From NCBI GenBank assembly GCA_030765065.1, contig CM060976.1:62542539-62606538 (forward strand): a stretch of 64,000 nucleotides of DNA, in the 5' to 3' direction. Of this stretch, positions 35,312 to 48,393 are shown in pieces. Origin of the DNA: Deroplatys truncata (taxonomy: Eukaryota > Arthropoda > Insecta > Mantodea > Mantidae). How positions within the stretch are numbered: the stretch's first letter is position 1; each line of letters starts with the position of its first letter. A program made the position numbers and the translations under genes. The notes under the pieces are model-generated. The model saw only the letters and a program-made list of their open reading frames with translations, did no database searches and was not told the origin of the DNA.

Positions 35312-36145
35312 TACTTGCTCTACTACGTATAGTAAGTAGGGGAAGTATTGTATTCCACCCAAAAATTCGATATCAAGATTTCACCGGAAATACATGTTTT
35401 GAGGCCTCCTGAATAAAAAAAAGCATTTTTGGAAACATGTCTGTGTGTGTGTCTGTCTGTGAGCAGCATAACTCAGAAACGAACAGTCGGATAAACACCA
35501 AACTTGGTATTTAGGTTCAGTATCTTCCAGAGATGCGACACGAAGGTTTTAAAGAAAATCCACCCACCCCAGATTACCCTTTACATGGAACATTTTTCGA
35601 AAATTTTAATTTTCTCAAAAATGGCTCTAACGATTTTGATTAAAATATCATATATTTATGACAAATAAAATGTATAACTGGGAATGTCTGCAAAAGTATT
35701 CTTCATTGTGAACGACTTTTGCATAACTGGTAAACCATAAGAGATAGACAAAATGTTACTGCACAGAAAATGTAGATCGCGTTAAAATACACAATTAGTG
35801 TCATATACTTTTTGTTTGTTTGTTTGTTAAGTGAACCATTTTCGAGATATGAGTTGTTATTCCCTTAAATTTTCCAATACTTATACTTTTCTGAATTGGG
35901 AATTCGTTATTCATTTTTTGTCCTGGTAATGCAAAGAGAATGGAATACTCCACATAGCAACCAGCTCTCAAAATGTTTGACTATCGCTTAAAGCCTGCCA
36001 ATTCCCCTTGCATCTGCAACAAAATTAGCAATAAGATTAATATCTCGATATCTCGATTAACATGAAGCATATGGAGAATAAGCGTTTGTAAAACTAGTGT
36101 GTACAAGAGTAGAGAAAGTCATGTGAGTGTAACAGATCAGATTTT
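35312..36145 (+). repeat. Full-length dispersed ~0.8-kb repeat
   Basis: One of the best preserved copies, from acttgctctactacgtatag to agagtagagaaagtcatgtg and a short tail ending agattttt. It is colinear with 31712-32524 over its whole length. Confidence 0.85.
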
Positions 36146-36304
36146 TACTTTATGGAAGAGCTTCAAACTGTCCCGGCGATACTCTCTTCCAGGGCTGTTT
36201 TTAGGTTTTACTATTTCGCTTTTAATATGTCGTACTACTTTCCAGCAAGTATTTAAAACAATCATGGTTGCCTATAGCTATCAGTTTATCACTTGTTTAT
36301 AACA

Positions 36305-36585
36305 CCTGCGGGTTTGCCATAAGCAACACTACGAGCGGGTACAGGTCGAGGGTTCAAAGCCGGCGGAGGGCGATGAATTTTTTCGGACGTAAAACTCCTT
36401 AGATGGCTTCCTTCGGAAGGGAAGTAAAGCATGTAGCCCCGTGTCGTATATTTACGGCACTTAAAAGAACCTCAAGCCTGATAAAGAGGCCTCTGAGCAA
36501 AATTACCGTTCTTTCACGCCCAATACAGAATGGGACGCTAAGAACCACAGCAGTTAAAGAGCGTCTATAAATAAAACAGTTTAAT
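36305..36585 (+). repeat. tRNA-derived SINE (family 2), copy 2
   Basis: Plus-strand counterpart of 26488-26762: a B-box-like gagggttcaaagccgg, then ttccttcggaagggaagtaa, ggcctctgagcaaa and gagcgtctataaataa. Confidence 0.8.
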
Positions 36586-36639
36586 TTAGCGAGCGGATAC
36601 GGGTTTATCGATATCTTCACGAGTGTGAAGCCGAGCATT

Positions 36640-37010
36640 GCGAGGCTTGTTTTTAAAGTGAGTACCGATAATTTTTTTAAAAACTAGCAGAACATTATCA
36701 TTGACCTTACACTTCTCCACATAGTCATCGCCGTTATTCAGCCACTTATCGTAACGGGAAACCAGTTTTGTATGCCTTCGTCAAAGAATGATGCCGCTTG
36801 TAATGAAAGGCAAGTCTGCATTTCTTGTTTCACACCATCATGGTTGAAATGTTTTTCACCAGGGAATTTATTCAGATAAAAAGGCAGATGAAACTCGCTT
36901 GGAGCCAAATCCAGACTGTGCGGAAGGTGGTAAATTATTCCCAACTAAATAATGCAATCAGATCTTGAGTTTGTTTGGCTGCGTGTGGCCGGGCATTATC
37001 ACTCATTATT
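36640..37010 (-). pseudogene. mariner transposase C-terminal fragment
   Basis: The reverse strand reads SDNARPHT near 36985-37008 (second catalytic Asp), then a damaged stretch with frame changes and a stop, then SLDLAPSEFHLP, FPGEKHFNHDG and AASFFDEGIQNWFP. Mariner transposases use a DD34D triad and usually have APSD here; this copy has APSE. The N-terminal half is absent beyond 37010. It is a remnant of a mariner element distinct from the Tc1 copies. Confidence 0.8.
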
Positions 37011-37452
37011 GTTTTCCCATAAACCTCACATGATTGACGATGAATGTTTGTTCGGTAACAAACGAAAGTTTGTTATTTCAATGGATATATATGAACTTTA
37101 CGAAAGAAATTGTAATTTGAAGATTGTCAGTATTTGTAACTCTTGCAAAAGACAGTTTTAGTAAATTTCAAACCAGGAGTATTATACACAGTTTCTTGAA
37201 TTCGTGTTGTTCCTTTGTATTGCCTTACTCATTTCTCCTTTATCTTAGCCCTTTAAGCCCCTGATTGGTGAATGCGATCCACGCTTGGCGTGCGGTGTTG
37301 TGATTTAGGACGAAGGTCAAGTAGGTCACAACGAAATGTTAACTCCAAGATACACGCTTCCACATATATCTGTTCATAGAAAGTTAAAGAAAATGGTAGC
37401 GGTAGCGTGAGTGTAAAATACACTCTACAAGATACTAGCAGAGTATAAATGT

Positions 37453-37490
37453 AAAAAAAAAAAAAAAAACTTGCTAATTATCATCTCCTT

Positions 37491-37520
<30 letters not shown>
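37453..37520. repeat. Poly-A tract and (TA)n microsatellite
   Basis: Eighteen A residues near 37453-37470, and a tatata tract at about 37494-37520. Confidence 0.85.
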
Positions 37521-37525
<5 letters not shown>

Positions 37526-37799
37526 GAATGAAATATCCACGATATTTGTGTTGTTTTACATGCATATTGTGTGGAATAACAAATATTTTCTACTTCATGC
37601 CGTTCTCGGCTAAAAGTCGAGGTCTTCTTTGCAAACATTTTTTTTTTTTTTGGAAGCTTGTTCCATTTAATATTAAGACCATATTGGTAGCTTTTGCCTT
37701 TGGAACAACTTCTCATCAGCAATGCCGTTCACTCGTTTTACTATCGAGTTAGGCTTAGGGTTTATTTATTTTGGTTTTTCTCTTTAAACATTATTTCAC

Positions 37800-37953
37800 A
37801 TTCACACATTTACACTCATACTTGCAGACTCTAGGGAGGATGGGTAATAATCCTACTTAAAGAAAAATTCCCAGCCTGCAGCCGGGAATCGAACCCGTAA
37901 CCTCTGTATTTGGAAGTCAGCATCGTAACCACCAGAATAGACAGCCTGCAAGC
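37800..37953 (-). repeat. tRNA-derived SINE (family 4)
   Basis: On the reverse strand: ttctggtggttacgatgctg (A-box region), gacttccaaatacagaggtt, acgggttcgattcccggc (B box) and a body ending with a tctagagtctgcaag-like phrase. It matches the plus-strand copy at 56485-56741. Confidence 0.85.
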
Positions 37954-38820
37954 AAGTTCTTTTATAACTCCAATATGTTTTTATCTTGTATTCAAGTACA
38001 ATGTCTTTGTAAATCCTTTTTTAGTCTTAGTAATTTATGAAATGATATTATAAGTGTTTTGTAGCCAAATGTCCGTCAGAGCTATTTGGCTTTCCAATGG
38101 TGAAAGAAGTATCAAAATCGGTTGACTGGTTTTTGAGATTACCTATCACACACACTTTCTCTATTTATAATATTAATACAAATAAAATATAGCATATTAT
38201 ATAAATAAAAATTACTTTCTTACTTATGATGTTTAAAATCAAACCAGCATTGTGACAGCTGTTGGATCACGGCATACCTACTAAATGACTGAACCATAAA
38301 ATGTGTTGCGGAGTACTAACCAATACTACCAACAATGGGAATGAGAAAACGGATAACCTCAAAATAAGCTAAAATCAGAATACCATAAAGACATTCTTTT
38401 TCAAGAACATGATTTATTTTGACCCTATGTGCACTATTTGAATGGGCATTGATTAAAAACAAAATTGCACGACGTAGCCTGCATACCGATGCTACTATGG
38501 TTCTTTTTTCCGATAGAATAATATCCTTGAAAGCATATTATAACATAAACAACCGTAATTAGTGGATATCTAAGGCATTACCAAACCTTACTGTTCAATA
38601 ATCACATGTACGGCCGAAGAATGGAATAGTCTGTACAAAATCGATATCCAGCAGTCATAGTATCTGCAATGCTTTTAATAACGCCAACACGTTATGGAGA
38701 GAAATGTTCTAATAACAATCAAAGCGAATCATAGAATTCCCCTAGGGTTTCTCTTGTTTTGAAAACCAGTTAAAACGAACGAGTTATAGATAGTGCCCAT
38801 TGATCTGCTTAGAAGATAGT

Positions 38821-38821
38821 C

Positions 38822-38907
<86 letters not shown>

Positions 38908-38925
38908 TATTATTATTATATTTAG
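38821..38925. repeat. Long (AAT)n microsatellite
   Basis: About 30 uninterrupted ATA/AAT units followed by a short inverted (TTA)n. The poly-Tyr frame across it is not a gene. Confidence 0.95.
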
Positions 38926-38929
38926 TTAT

Positions 38930-39630
38930 TTTAGTACTTTGTTGAAGCTGCAAAGATTATTCGACAAACTTCTGGCATTTTTAGCGTATCATAGAGAGCT
39001 TGTTTCCAAATGGTACCAAATCCATAACACCAAAACATTTAGTTATGGATGACAACTCTTTTTAGATATCTCCGGAATATAAAATATAATTATTTTTCTC
39101 AAATCCTGTGTCCAGAGATCAGTGAATATTGTATTTTACGACACGAAATATCAAATCCATTCTCAGTTTGATGCCAAAACATACTAAATCTGAAGAGATT
39201 CCCTATTGTCCTCGATTTTGATGAGAATAATATTCATGTCGATTGTTATGCTTAGAACAGCAAAAATTGGCTGCATGTTTTGAAAGAAATAATGTTTAAT
39301 AATGTATTCAATTTTACTGGGATATTAATTCATTTTTGTGTCCCCGCAATCATAATATTGAATTATTTCATGCCACTACGTACTACATAAAATTTTGTTG
39401 CCAAAATATACAAAACCTAAGCTAAAACTATTAACAAATACTTGTAAATATACTAAATATCCTAAAAATTCTAATATCCTAAACATATGATTGATAATAC
39501 ACAAAGAATAATAATATGAAGCCATAACAGTATACGATTAGTTCTGTTGGATTTGCTACATTTTGACACACACAATACTCACATATGCAGGGAAGTTGTT
39601 ATATCAACTTAAACCAGTTACAGAATTCAT
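38930..39630. other. Non-coding stretch, no feature recognised
   Basis: AT-rich and featureless by eye. Confidence 0.5.
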
Positions 39631-39634
39631 TATT

Positions 39635-40447
39635 TAGAACATATTTTGTAACTTTTTCTATGACCATTTCCTGTGGGATGTTTTGGGTTTAACATAAAAC
39701 AGACATGCTCGCAACGTTGCAGGGTTTGCTGATCAATGGTAGCCAGGGTTTCACTTTAACTTTCAAAAACAGTTGGAGAACACCACGTAAGCAGGTTTTA
39801 CTTTTGCTTTCACAGTGGCGTGTGTCTCATGAACGCAGACACGGACGTTTCGTATCTGCTGCCTCCTAAAAATTGCATCTGAATCTTCAAATGCATCTAT
39901 AATCTTTAATTACAGCATTTAGTAACCTAAACTAGCAATCTACGAATATTCTTATCAGTTTGTTCAACATTAAACTTAAATTTGATTTGCAATTGACTGC
40001 TGTAATGTAATCAACCAAATCATCTTTCTGACATGTAAACACAAACCAACTACATCATTAGGTTCTTACAACTATACCATAAATTGTAGTAATTTGCCAT
40101 AAATGGTAGATTTAACATGGGCAGTAAAATAATAAACAATAAAGCAAATGATGCACCCGCTTTGCAGGTACTGTTCAAAATATATGCACCATTTGTGTAC
40201 CTGTAAGCTCCACACCTTCTTAACAATTACATCGTACTGTAGCAAAGACACTCTCATTGTTGCGTATTTCCTCCGCTGAAGACATTGCTTCTACTTTGTA
40301 CTTTTCTAATGTAGGCCAAAGGCTTGCCAGTTATATTTGTTATTTCGCCAAAAACATTACATCACCCTTTCTCATGTTTGTTTAGATTTAAGAACGTATG
40401 GAAAACGTATGTCAGAAATAGGTTTACCCTACTCATCTTAAAAGTAA
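39635..40447 (+). repeat. Dispersed repeat R3, copy 1
   Basis: It matches 57266-58295 in inverted orientation. Shared phrases include tctatgaccatttcctg, gtggcgtgtgtctcatgaac, ctgcctcctaaaaattgcat, caccatttgtgtacctgtaa, gctccacaccttctta and cagaaataggtttaccctac. No coding frame is conserved between the copies. Confidence 0.75.
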
Positions 40448-40449
40448 GA

Positions 40450-42215
40450 AACTACTATTTTAATATATTCTCTTTGAAAAAAGGTCTAATTTGAATCAAA
40501 AACTAAGTTTTTTTTTGAAAACGAATGATCAAAGAACAAAATGCTGTTATACTATTTTTTTGTAAAAACAAAAGCTATGAATTACATATTAGAAAGAATG
40601 TAATAAGTTCACTTCCAGCCGCTATATATAACATCGGCATAATCTGTATTTTATACAGTGAGCCTCCTAAGATTTTACAACTTTTAGGCATGTACGGAGA
40701 TGAAATTGTGTGAAAAAGACGTTGACAATTTTTTCTTCGTTGATTTTAAATTTTCTTTAACTTGATTCAAAATTATCATTAGTTTGTATGAAAAACCTAC
40801 TAAAAATGTGCGACTGTTTGTGATTGTTTACCAAAACATTCATCGTGATAAGTATTACAATACTGCCATTAAGTGAACACTTGGAAGTTGACGGTTTGCA
40901 TGCATTTATGAGCGTGCTCAATATCGACTGTAAAGTTTGCTGTCATAAGTTCAAATATAGAAAACTGTGTTCACTTAATAGGTTAATGTCAGTATTTTAG
41001 TTTACAAATTTTATTTTTCTTTCCACTTTGAACTACAGCCTTAAATACGTTTGTTAGGCAAAGAGTTGTAGAGGACCAGGAAGAGGAAACTAACTATAGT
41101 TATGGAGGATTTAACTGTGCAAACTGCTTCCTAAATAATAAAAGTAATACATTTTTTTTCTCATTTTATAAGGTTTTTAATTTTTCAACGCTTATGTACT
41201 TTTTCTCAAACTATTAGAGATGCTAATTTCAAACAATGCTGAGTATTTTGATGTAGCAGTTTCCCTTTATTTTAGTTTTCATAGATTTTGTGCTATGAAA
41301 TACAGAAGAATTTGACAGAAAAACACTTATTCTCACTGGTAGATAATTTAACAATTACTGAAAAGAGATGAGGGGAAAACTGTTGGAGCAGTATCATATT
41401 GTGTACCCTGTGCACGTGTTTTCGTGCTACTTCTTCAGATGGCGAGATTATACGCTATGTAATGTATGAAAAATGCAATGTAATGTTAAGTTTTTCTTTA
41501 TGACCAAACTGTGTATAAAAATTTGATGTGTTATATCCACAAGACTTTCTGTTGGTACGAAGAGAGACAAAGGGAGACGCCGAGAGACTGTTCGACAGTT
41601 ACATGCGCGGTGGAAAGCACTAAACCAAGGTGCACTGTGTTTCGGCCTTGTCAAAATTTAATTAACATCCTTTTGGTGAGTAACTAATTCATTTAATTTC
41701 CGAGTGCAGTGAGAAGGTAAAAACAAACAAAGAGAGATTGTTACGTTTGCTTGTTCTTTAAAATATTTTATTACGTGGGGAAAGAGATTGTAAAGGTTGA
41801 ACATTGCAATTCTTATAGCAGTGTTGATTAGTATTACATTATATAATATTGTATGGCAAAAGTTAAAATTCTAAAATTTATAGTGGAGATAATTCAAGTT
41901 AAATTATATAATTGCTATGGAAAAATTTGAAGAATTTCAATGAAATAACTGCGTGTTAATATTTTCTCATTAGATAGATAGCGCAACGAAATAATTCTCT
42001 AAAATACTGTATTACGTGCAAACGTCAGTCGTTTTGTTCCTCAACCTCGATGTTTTTGAAAATTCGTTATAGAACAAATAATTTTAACGTCATTAATAAA
42101 GATAGGAAAGGAAATATTCTTGTGCTTTGTTAAAAGGGATTCCTACCTACACCAATTATTGTCTACCCCTTTCCCTAGCACATTTCGATTTTCCTCCTCA
42201 AAATATAGGTATATT
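40450..42215. other. Non-coding stretch, no feature recognised
   Basis: AT-rich, with no gene-like frame and no repeat that I can match. Confidence 0.5.
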
Positions 42216-42218
42216 TAT

Positions 42219-42566
42219 ATTCAGGTTGGACCATTTAAGTTGAGACTGTACAATATATGCAAAACTAACTGTTGTAGAAACTTTAATAATAGTTGCTTGA
42301 TATTATGGGGGAAAGTAAATGTCATTAGTCGTGTTTTGTTTGATGGTCATTTTAGGATCAATTTAATTATTTTAAATGCGAACCTACAATTAGGGTCAAA
42401 TTAAATTGACCTAAAATGACCATCACAACGTCCTCCAAATAAAACACGACTAATGACAGTTACTTTACCCCATAATATCAAACAACTTTTATTCAAGACA
42501 TTCCTTTCTACAACTCTTAGTGTTGGAGATATTGTACAGTCTCGACTTAAATAGTCCGCCCTGTAT
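42219..42566. mobile_element. Foldback MITE (~350 bp, almost entirely palindromic)
   Basis: The left half from tcaggttggaccatttaagt pairs with a right half ending acttaaatagtccgccctg. Matching pairs include tggtcattttagg / cctaaaatgacca and cacgactaatgac / gtcattagtcgtg, leaving a loop of about 25 bp near 42371-42395. TA-rich flanks are consistent with a TA target. It has no coding capacity. Confidence 0.8.
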
Positions 42567-42589
42567 ATAATTGTATCACAAAGAAATCG

Positions 42590-42770
42590 GTAAAATAATG
42601 AGTTACACTACACTCTATCGTTTATTAGTGGGTATACAAACTAGTCTTACGAGAGCTTATTTTTATACCTAGTTCATTTTAATCAAAATAATTTACAGAA
42701 ATAGCTGCATTGCACATTTCGTTATAGATACAAAGGGAACAGCGACAGTCAAATGTTTAAGAACTGGAAG
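42590..42770 (-). repeat. Dispersed ~0.8-kb repeat, 3' piece
   Basis: actctatcgtttattagtgg, gtatacaaactagtcttac and cagcgacagtcaaatgttta match the 3' part of the minus-strand copies at 25455 and 45345. Confidence 0.65.
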
Positions 42771-42799
42771 CTATACGCTGGCCTTCATACTCCACGCAA

Positions 42800-44420
42800 T
42801 CGCAATCGTTCAGTGTGTCCTCTGAAGATGCACGACGGAATGTCAGGCGAAGCGTCAGGCGATGCTTTATCGTTTAGACTTCGGCCAAAAAGCCAGGTTT
42901 GTTCTTCGAATTTTATTAATAATTTTTATAACATTGATGCCGCCGTGAAAGCAAATATGTATAGATACCTCTAAACCTACTAAAACGCATTTGTGTAAGC
43001 ATACACATATTTATAATAGCGGGACTAGGTTCAGAGGCTTCGCTTCCACTCTATCACTAAAACGAAAAGCACAACATTATTTTAGTCACCAGTGTTTCCA
43101 AGGTTGGCAACCGTGATAGCAAAAATCAATAGTTTTGAGTACTCCATGACTTTGTTTCACAACTTTTCCCTTCTTGTGATCAGAGGTGACCATCAGGGAC
43201 TCCAAGGCAAAGAATTTAATGAATGGGAAGCTCATTCATTTAAACTTGTATTTTATTATTAGTAATTATTCTTTCGCAGATATCTCTTGGATCGGAAGGT
43301 TGCCTTTCCTAAAGTATGTGTTGCATTCACATGACTTTCTCTACTCAATCTTCTACACATTGTTTTTACAAAAACTTATTCTTCTATCTACTACTTCTTG
43401 TTAATGGACATAAACTTCCATTACATATTAGTTATAATAAGGATACAGTAGGTTAAAGCGATATTCAAGTTTTAAAAAGAGAATCGCAATTTGATTGCTT
43501 TGAAATTTAGTGACTGCCGACTTCATGGTTGAAGAGATAAGGAGAGGGAGGAGCGCTCTCCTCCGACATAATTCCCAGAAACGCTTGAGACTCAAAGATA
43601 TAATTCTGGAAGCTTCTTTTCCCCGCCTCCCTCGAGCATTCTCGAACTCTGCGACAGTGCTCACGAGTAGTACATTTTTTATGTTGATGCGACATAGTGA
43701 TGGTAACTCAGTGTATTCTAGAGTGAGGTGGTGAGGACAGTGACGGACATAAGTACTGCTCGGCGTGCGATAGAAGAGAAATCCAGTGCTCGACACTCCA
43801 GCGAGTTAAGCGGAAGGAAGAGGCACGCTTCGCGCGTGAATCATTACACCTCTGCTGCAAAGCAAAGTGAAGTGACATTGAAAACTAAATTGTCACATTA
43901 GTGAAGTGACAGTAAAAACACACAGTCACAAGATTATAATTTGTAATTACTCTGCGATAATATTAACTATGCAATCCTTTTTTTTTCTTCCAAAATTCAC
44001 TTTCGTTTACTGTTCTATCCCTTTATTGTATTCAAAATAAAAGGATTCGGAGTAGTAAGCCATGACAGTCGCTATGTTTCAGTAAGTATGGTATATTTTA
44101 TTCCATACTGTATCCAAATGTACGTTTTTATAAACTGAAAAAGCCTAGAAAATATGACTTTATGTTGCAGTGCCTATTTTCCACACTACACGCCTACCGA
44201 TGCTAACCAGAAAAAGGTATAATATTAGAATAATTCATAAAGCTTCATAATGATCCAAAACTTACTCATTAAATTAATACTGTGAGCACAAAGCAGGAAT
44301 GCATAATTGAAATGTTCGTGCAGAATAATTTCAAAGCCTTGAAGACCACTTTCCAAAAGACAAAGCGGTATAACATTAAAATTTTCTTGATCGTCACTTT
44401 AATGCCACAGATTTAATTTG
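42800..44420. other. Non-coding stretch, no feature recognised
   Basis: Overlapping frames at 43428-43796 on both strands have no recognisable motifs. An isolated tgactttctctac terminus near 43331 and another near 44461 may be solo ends of the dispersed ~0.8-kb repeat. Confidence 0.45.
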
Positions 44421-44589
44421 TGAAAAATTAAACAAAAAATCTGATGTGATACATTCACATGACTTTCTCTACCCTCTGATGCCGTAATTATTGAAAGAAA
44501 GATATAAATAGTTAAAAAGGAAATTATAGTAAGATAGAGAAATAATTGTAATAAATAATTTCTGTATATTAAACCAATGTATAATGTTT

Positions 44590-45290
44590 AAGCAAGTCTG
44601 TCCGGAAAGAAAAAGGTGATTAGCCAGTCGTGTAAGGAAGACATTAGTAACAGCATGAATAGCGAACTTTAGTTCAATACGTTTGAACAGTCACGTAGAC
44701 AGAAATTCTGTAAAAGAAAAAGGTAAATGAAATTCTTAGATTCGGGGAGGTTCCGCAAAGTAACAAGGTAACATGCGCATAAGATTGAGAAAGAACGTTG
44801 GTAGGGGTAGCGATAGGTAGGTGGAGCTTAGGTTAATAAAAGAGCGTATATTTTTAAAGTTAGCGTCTTTCTTCTTTTTTTCGTGTACAACCTTACAGGC
44901 TTAGTCTCTTACGATGATCGGCAGTTCGTAGCACCTAAGACAGGGTTACCTGCTACATAGCGGTAACCGCGAGGGGTTTTGCGGATAAGCATTTTAATGA
45001 CTCGCGGCAACTTACGCTTCTAGTTTCTTTTATTGCGGAAGCAGTTATTTCTAACCGTAAAATTGGTACTGCAGAAGTAAGCAGATATAATAATTCAATT
45101 GTTATAGTTTCGAGTGTTACTTTTCATAATAAATTTCATTCTTTATCTTAAAGCGGTAGGCAACTCCCTTCAATAGCTCAAGTATTAGATTACATTTAAT
45201 TTCTCAGTAAATTTAAACTGGTGCTATCCTTTTACACTACGTCCACGCATACCCTAAGAGAGAGCTCATAACCAACTACTGCAGTAGCCG
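44590..45290 (-). repeat. Dispersed repeat R2, copy 2
   Basis: Inverted counterpart of 15225-16000, with gacagaaattctgtaaaaga, cgcgaggggttttgc, ttctagtttcttttattgc and a related end block. The two copies are clearly diverged and carry different small indels. Confidence 0.7.
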
Positions 45291-45344
45291 GCAGCAGAAT
45301 CAACGGCAGATATGGGAGACGTCAAAGGTGACCCGGCCTTTTGT

Positions 45345-46050
45345 CGCCACCTCTATGGTTTATTAGTTAGTATACAAACTATTCTTACTAAAGTCTATTC
45401 TTCTATGTTTAATCCAAGTAAACCATTGCAGAAATAGCTGCATTACAAATTTCGTTATAGAATAAAAAAAAGGGGAACAGCGATAGTCAAATGTCTAAGA
45501 ACTGGAACACTAACCTTAAAATTCAATACTCTTTACATGCAAGCGCGAGAAACAACTGATTGTTGACAGGACTTGAAAAGAATGATCAAGTAATGAACAA
45601 TTTGAACCAGTAATAACAGGTATCTCAAATAGCTTATGACACAAAAAAGTTATTGGAATAAATTGTGTTTTAAATATATCCATATTTTTTGATAATACGT
45701 TTTCGTTTATCGTTTAACGTTTACCAGTTATGTAAGATGATACAAAATTCCTTCTAAATGAAGAGAGCCTTATAGGTTATTCCCAGAAAATTCAAGATAT
45801 ACATTTTGTTTTTCTTGTAAATGTCTTTAATATATGGAATTTAATGAAAATCATTAGAAAATAAAAAAATTCGAAAAATGTTCCGTGTAGTTTGTGGTAG
45901 GGGCTTTTCTTGAATGTCTCTCTCTCTCTCTCCCTCTCACACACACACACGCATACACACACGCGGATCTCATTTCCGTGAAATATCGACATCGAATTCT
46001 TGGGTGGAATACAATACTTCTCCTATCTGCCATATGTGGTAGAAAATGTA
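45345..46050 (-). repeat. Dispersed ~0.8-kb repeat, near full length
   Basis: Minus-strand copy with its 3' part at 45345-45600 and 5' end at about 46045. At 45917-45965 the variable position carries a compound (TC)n-(CA)n tract. Confidence 0.8.
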
Positions 46051-46710
46051 GTGTTCTAGTGAGCACAAGAACGGTTTTCACTGCATATTAAAGTTTATCT
46101 TGTATTACACTTAAACCTAAGCAGGTAATCCATCCAATTGCTAGTGGTCAAACACACTTGTAGACCAAAGTCTCAGTCCTTTTATAATAACAATCTTTGA
46201 GAGCCTAGGGCTAGAAAAGCGAATGGTATTAAATCAGCTTTCACAATCATTGCAGTTGGAAGTATAATGTTACAATGATCGTTATGTTCACCATTAACAT
46301 AGATTCTAAAATAAAATATAATTTTAACACTATATGGAGCAACATATAGAATGTGTTAATTATTTTGTGACATCCCAGGATGATAAAGGAGATAAAAACA
46401 TATATATGTTTTACCGTGACCAAAAACCTCTCAGACTTGTCATTTAGACACTTTGTGTTCGTAAGTGCTGTCATGATTTTGTTTTCGGACTCCCTTTACT
46501 TGAATGCATACGGGATGCGAACCATGCTATTTAGAAAATGCACAATTTATTTTTGTGTACTGCTTACTATGTGACGCGATGAAAATGCAAAGATTTTTTT
46601 GAGTAATCTTTCGAGGTTCCACAACGGAAGTCTGAGAAGATTTTGTCACACGCGCTAAAACAGTTTGTTTTTCTCTCCTCTATTACCGCTGAAACGTTGT
46701 AAACAGTGTT
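46050..46710. other. Non-coding stretch, no feature recognised
   Basis: AT-rich, with no gene or repeat recognised. Confidence 0.5.
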
Positions 46711-46714
46711 TATT

Positions 46715-46854
46715 TTCTCTATCACGTACTTAATAGTTCGAGAAGGTATTCCGTTCCACCCAAAAATTTGATATCGAGATTTCACCGGAAATATATATTT
46801 TGAGACCCCTTGAATCCAAAAAAGAATTTTTCTGAAAAGGTCCGTCTCTCTCTC

Positions 46855-46887
<33 letters not shown>

Positions 46888-47530
46888 GTCTGTGAACAGC
46901 ATAGTTTAAAACCGAAAAGCTGGGTAAATACCAAACCTGGTATTTAAGTTCAGTACCTTCCAAAGATGTGATACAAAATTTTAAAGAAAACCTCCTACCC
47001 CAATTACCCTTTACATGGAATATTTTTTTGAATTTTTTGATTTTGTCAAAAATGGCTCTAATGATTTTGATTAAAATACCATATATTAAAGACATTTACT
47101 TGATAATGTATATCTTTAATTTTCTGGGAATAGACTATGAAGTCTTCTTTATTAGGATGGAATTTTGGAGACATTAAGCAATAAGAGAAAGGTACTACAC
47201 AAAAAATGTAGATCTCTTAAAACACACAATTTATTTCAAATAATAATCTTTTTGTTTCATTCTTTTAAAGCTGATTTTCAGTTGTTTCTCGCGATTGCAT
47301 GAAAGGAGTATGGGATTCTAAGGTCAGTATATAGCGTCCAGGTCTTAAACATTTGACTATCGCTGTTCCCTTTGTAGCTATAACGAAATATGTAATGCAG
47401 CTATTTGTGCGAAAGTTTATTTCCATTAAAATGAATAACAAGATAGGAAAGAAAGCTTTCGTAAGAATAGTTTGTATATCTATTAATAAACGCTATAGGA
47501 ATAGAAAGTCATATGAATGTAACACACCAG
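46715..47530 (+). repeat. Dispersed ~0.8-kb repeat, near full length
   Basis: It runs from ttttctctatcacgtactta to ggaatagaaagtcatatgaa. At 46841-46888 the variable position is expanded to (CT)n, immediately before the conserved gtctgtgaacagcatag. Confidence 0.85.
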
Positions 47531-47534
47531 GCCC

Positions 47535-48390
47535 TTTTTGGGGGGCGGACATACGCTGGATTACAAACCATTAGGAAAGTGTTGTTTTTTCCTAATATAT
47601 TTCCAACCACGCCTACAGAAGGAGCTTGAGTACCTCGCCGTAAGAAGATGTATAATTTTCTTTAGAAAATGCGTAAATAAGTATTCTTTGGCATCGTTTG
47701 TAAATGTGAAGTATTACAATAAGGACAAAATACAAAAGGCTTGTGACTTAATTTTCTCATAGTGACCCCAAGGGAGATGTGATGGTATTTCAACTTCTAC
47801 TTTTTTGCAGTAGTCTCTGATTGGCTGTATTAGCTGGGTATTGTGATGCTCCAGACATAACAGAACCACAAGATTGGCATTTCTATCGATGTCTTGGCTT
47901 CCATTCAAGGTTCAGAAGGTCAGTGTATCTTTAACAACTCATAGACGCTGTTTACTGCAGGTATTCTATAGTACCACTCCCTTTTGACCTAGGATAGTGT
48001 CAGCAACAGCTTTCTGATGGTACTTATACTCTTCTTAATTGCATGCAGTACAGTGTGTTCCACAAACTGCTAACATGCCATTCTCTTAGTACTATTAAGA
48101 CGTGAAACTACTGCCACCGAATTTGAAAAATATAACTAGACCCGGCATTTTAGGCCCATAAAATAGGTCCCAAAATGGTTAAATTAGGCACTGTTAGGCT
48201 GAAAAGGACACTTATGTTATAGGCATAAACTAAAATGTTGTTACACTGATACTGCCTTCTTCTTACGGAGATTTTGTTTATACAACTGGATGTTTATTTG
48301 ATCAATCAAACACAGTTAACAGTCGGAGGGGGGAATAAATAAAGTTTTTGCAAAGATAAAATCCGAAATTTATTTTAGTAGTAAAAATAA
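47535..48390. other. Non-coding stretch before the KRBA2-like pseudogene
   Basis: I see no frame with known motifs and no clear terminal repeat. It may include the lost 5' flank of the following gene. Confidence 0.45.
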
Positions 48391-48393
48391 GAA

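Noticed and set aside
38729-38953. Poly-tyrosine frame
   Set aside because: Translation of an (AAT)n microsatellite.
43428-43796. Overlapping frames on both strands
   Set aside because: No motif, and the frames on the two strands exclude each other.
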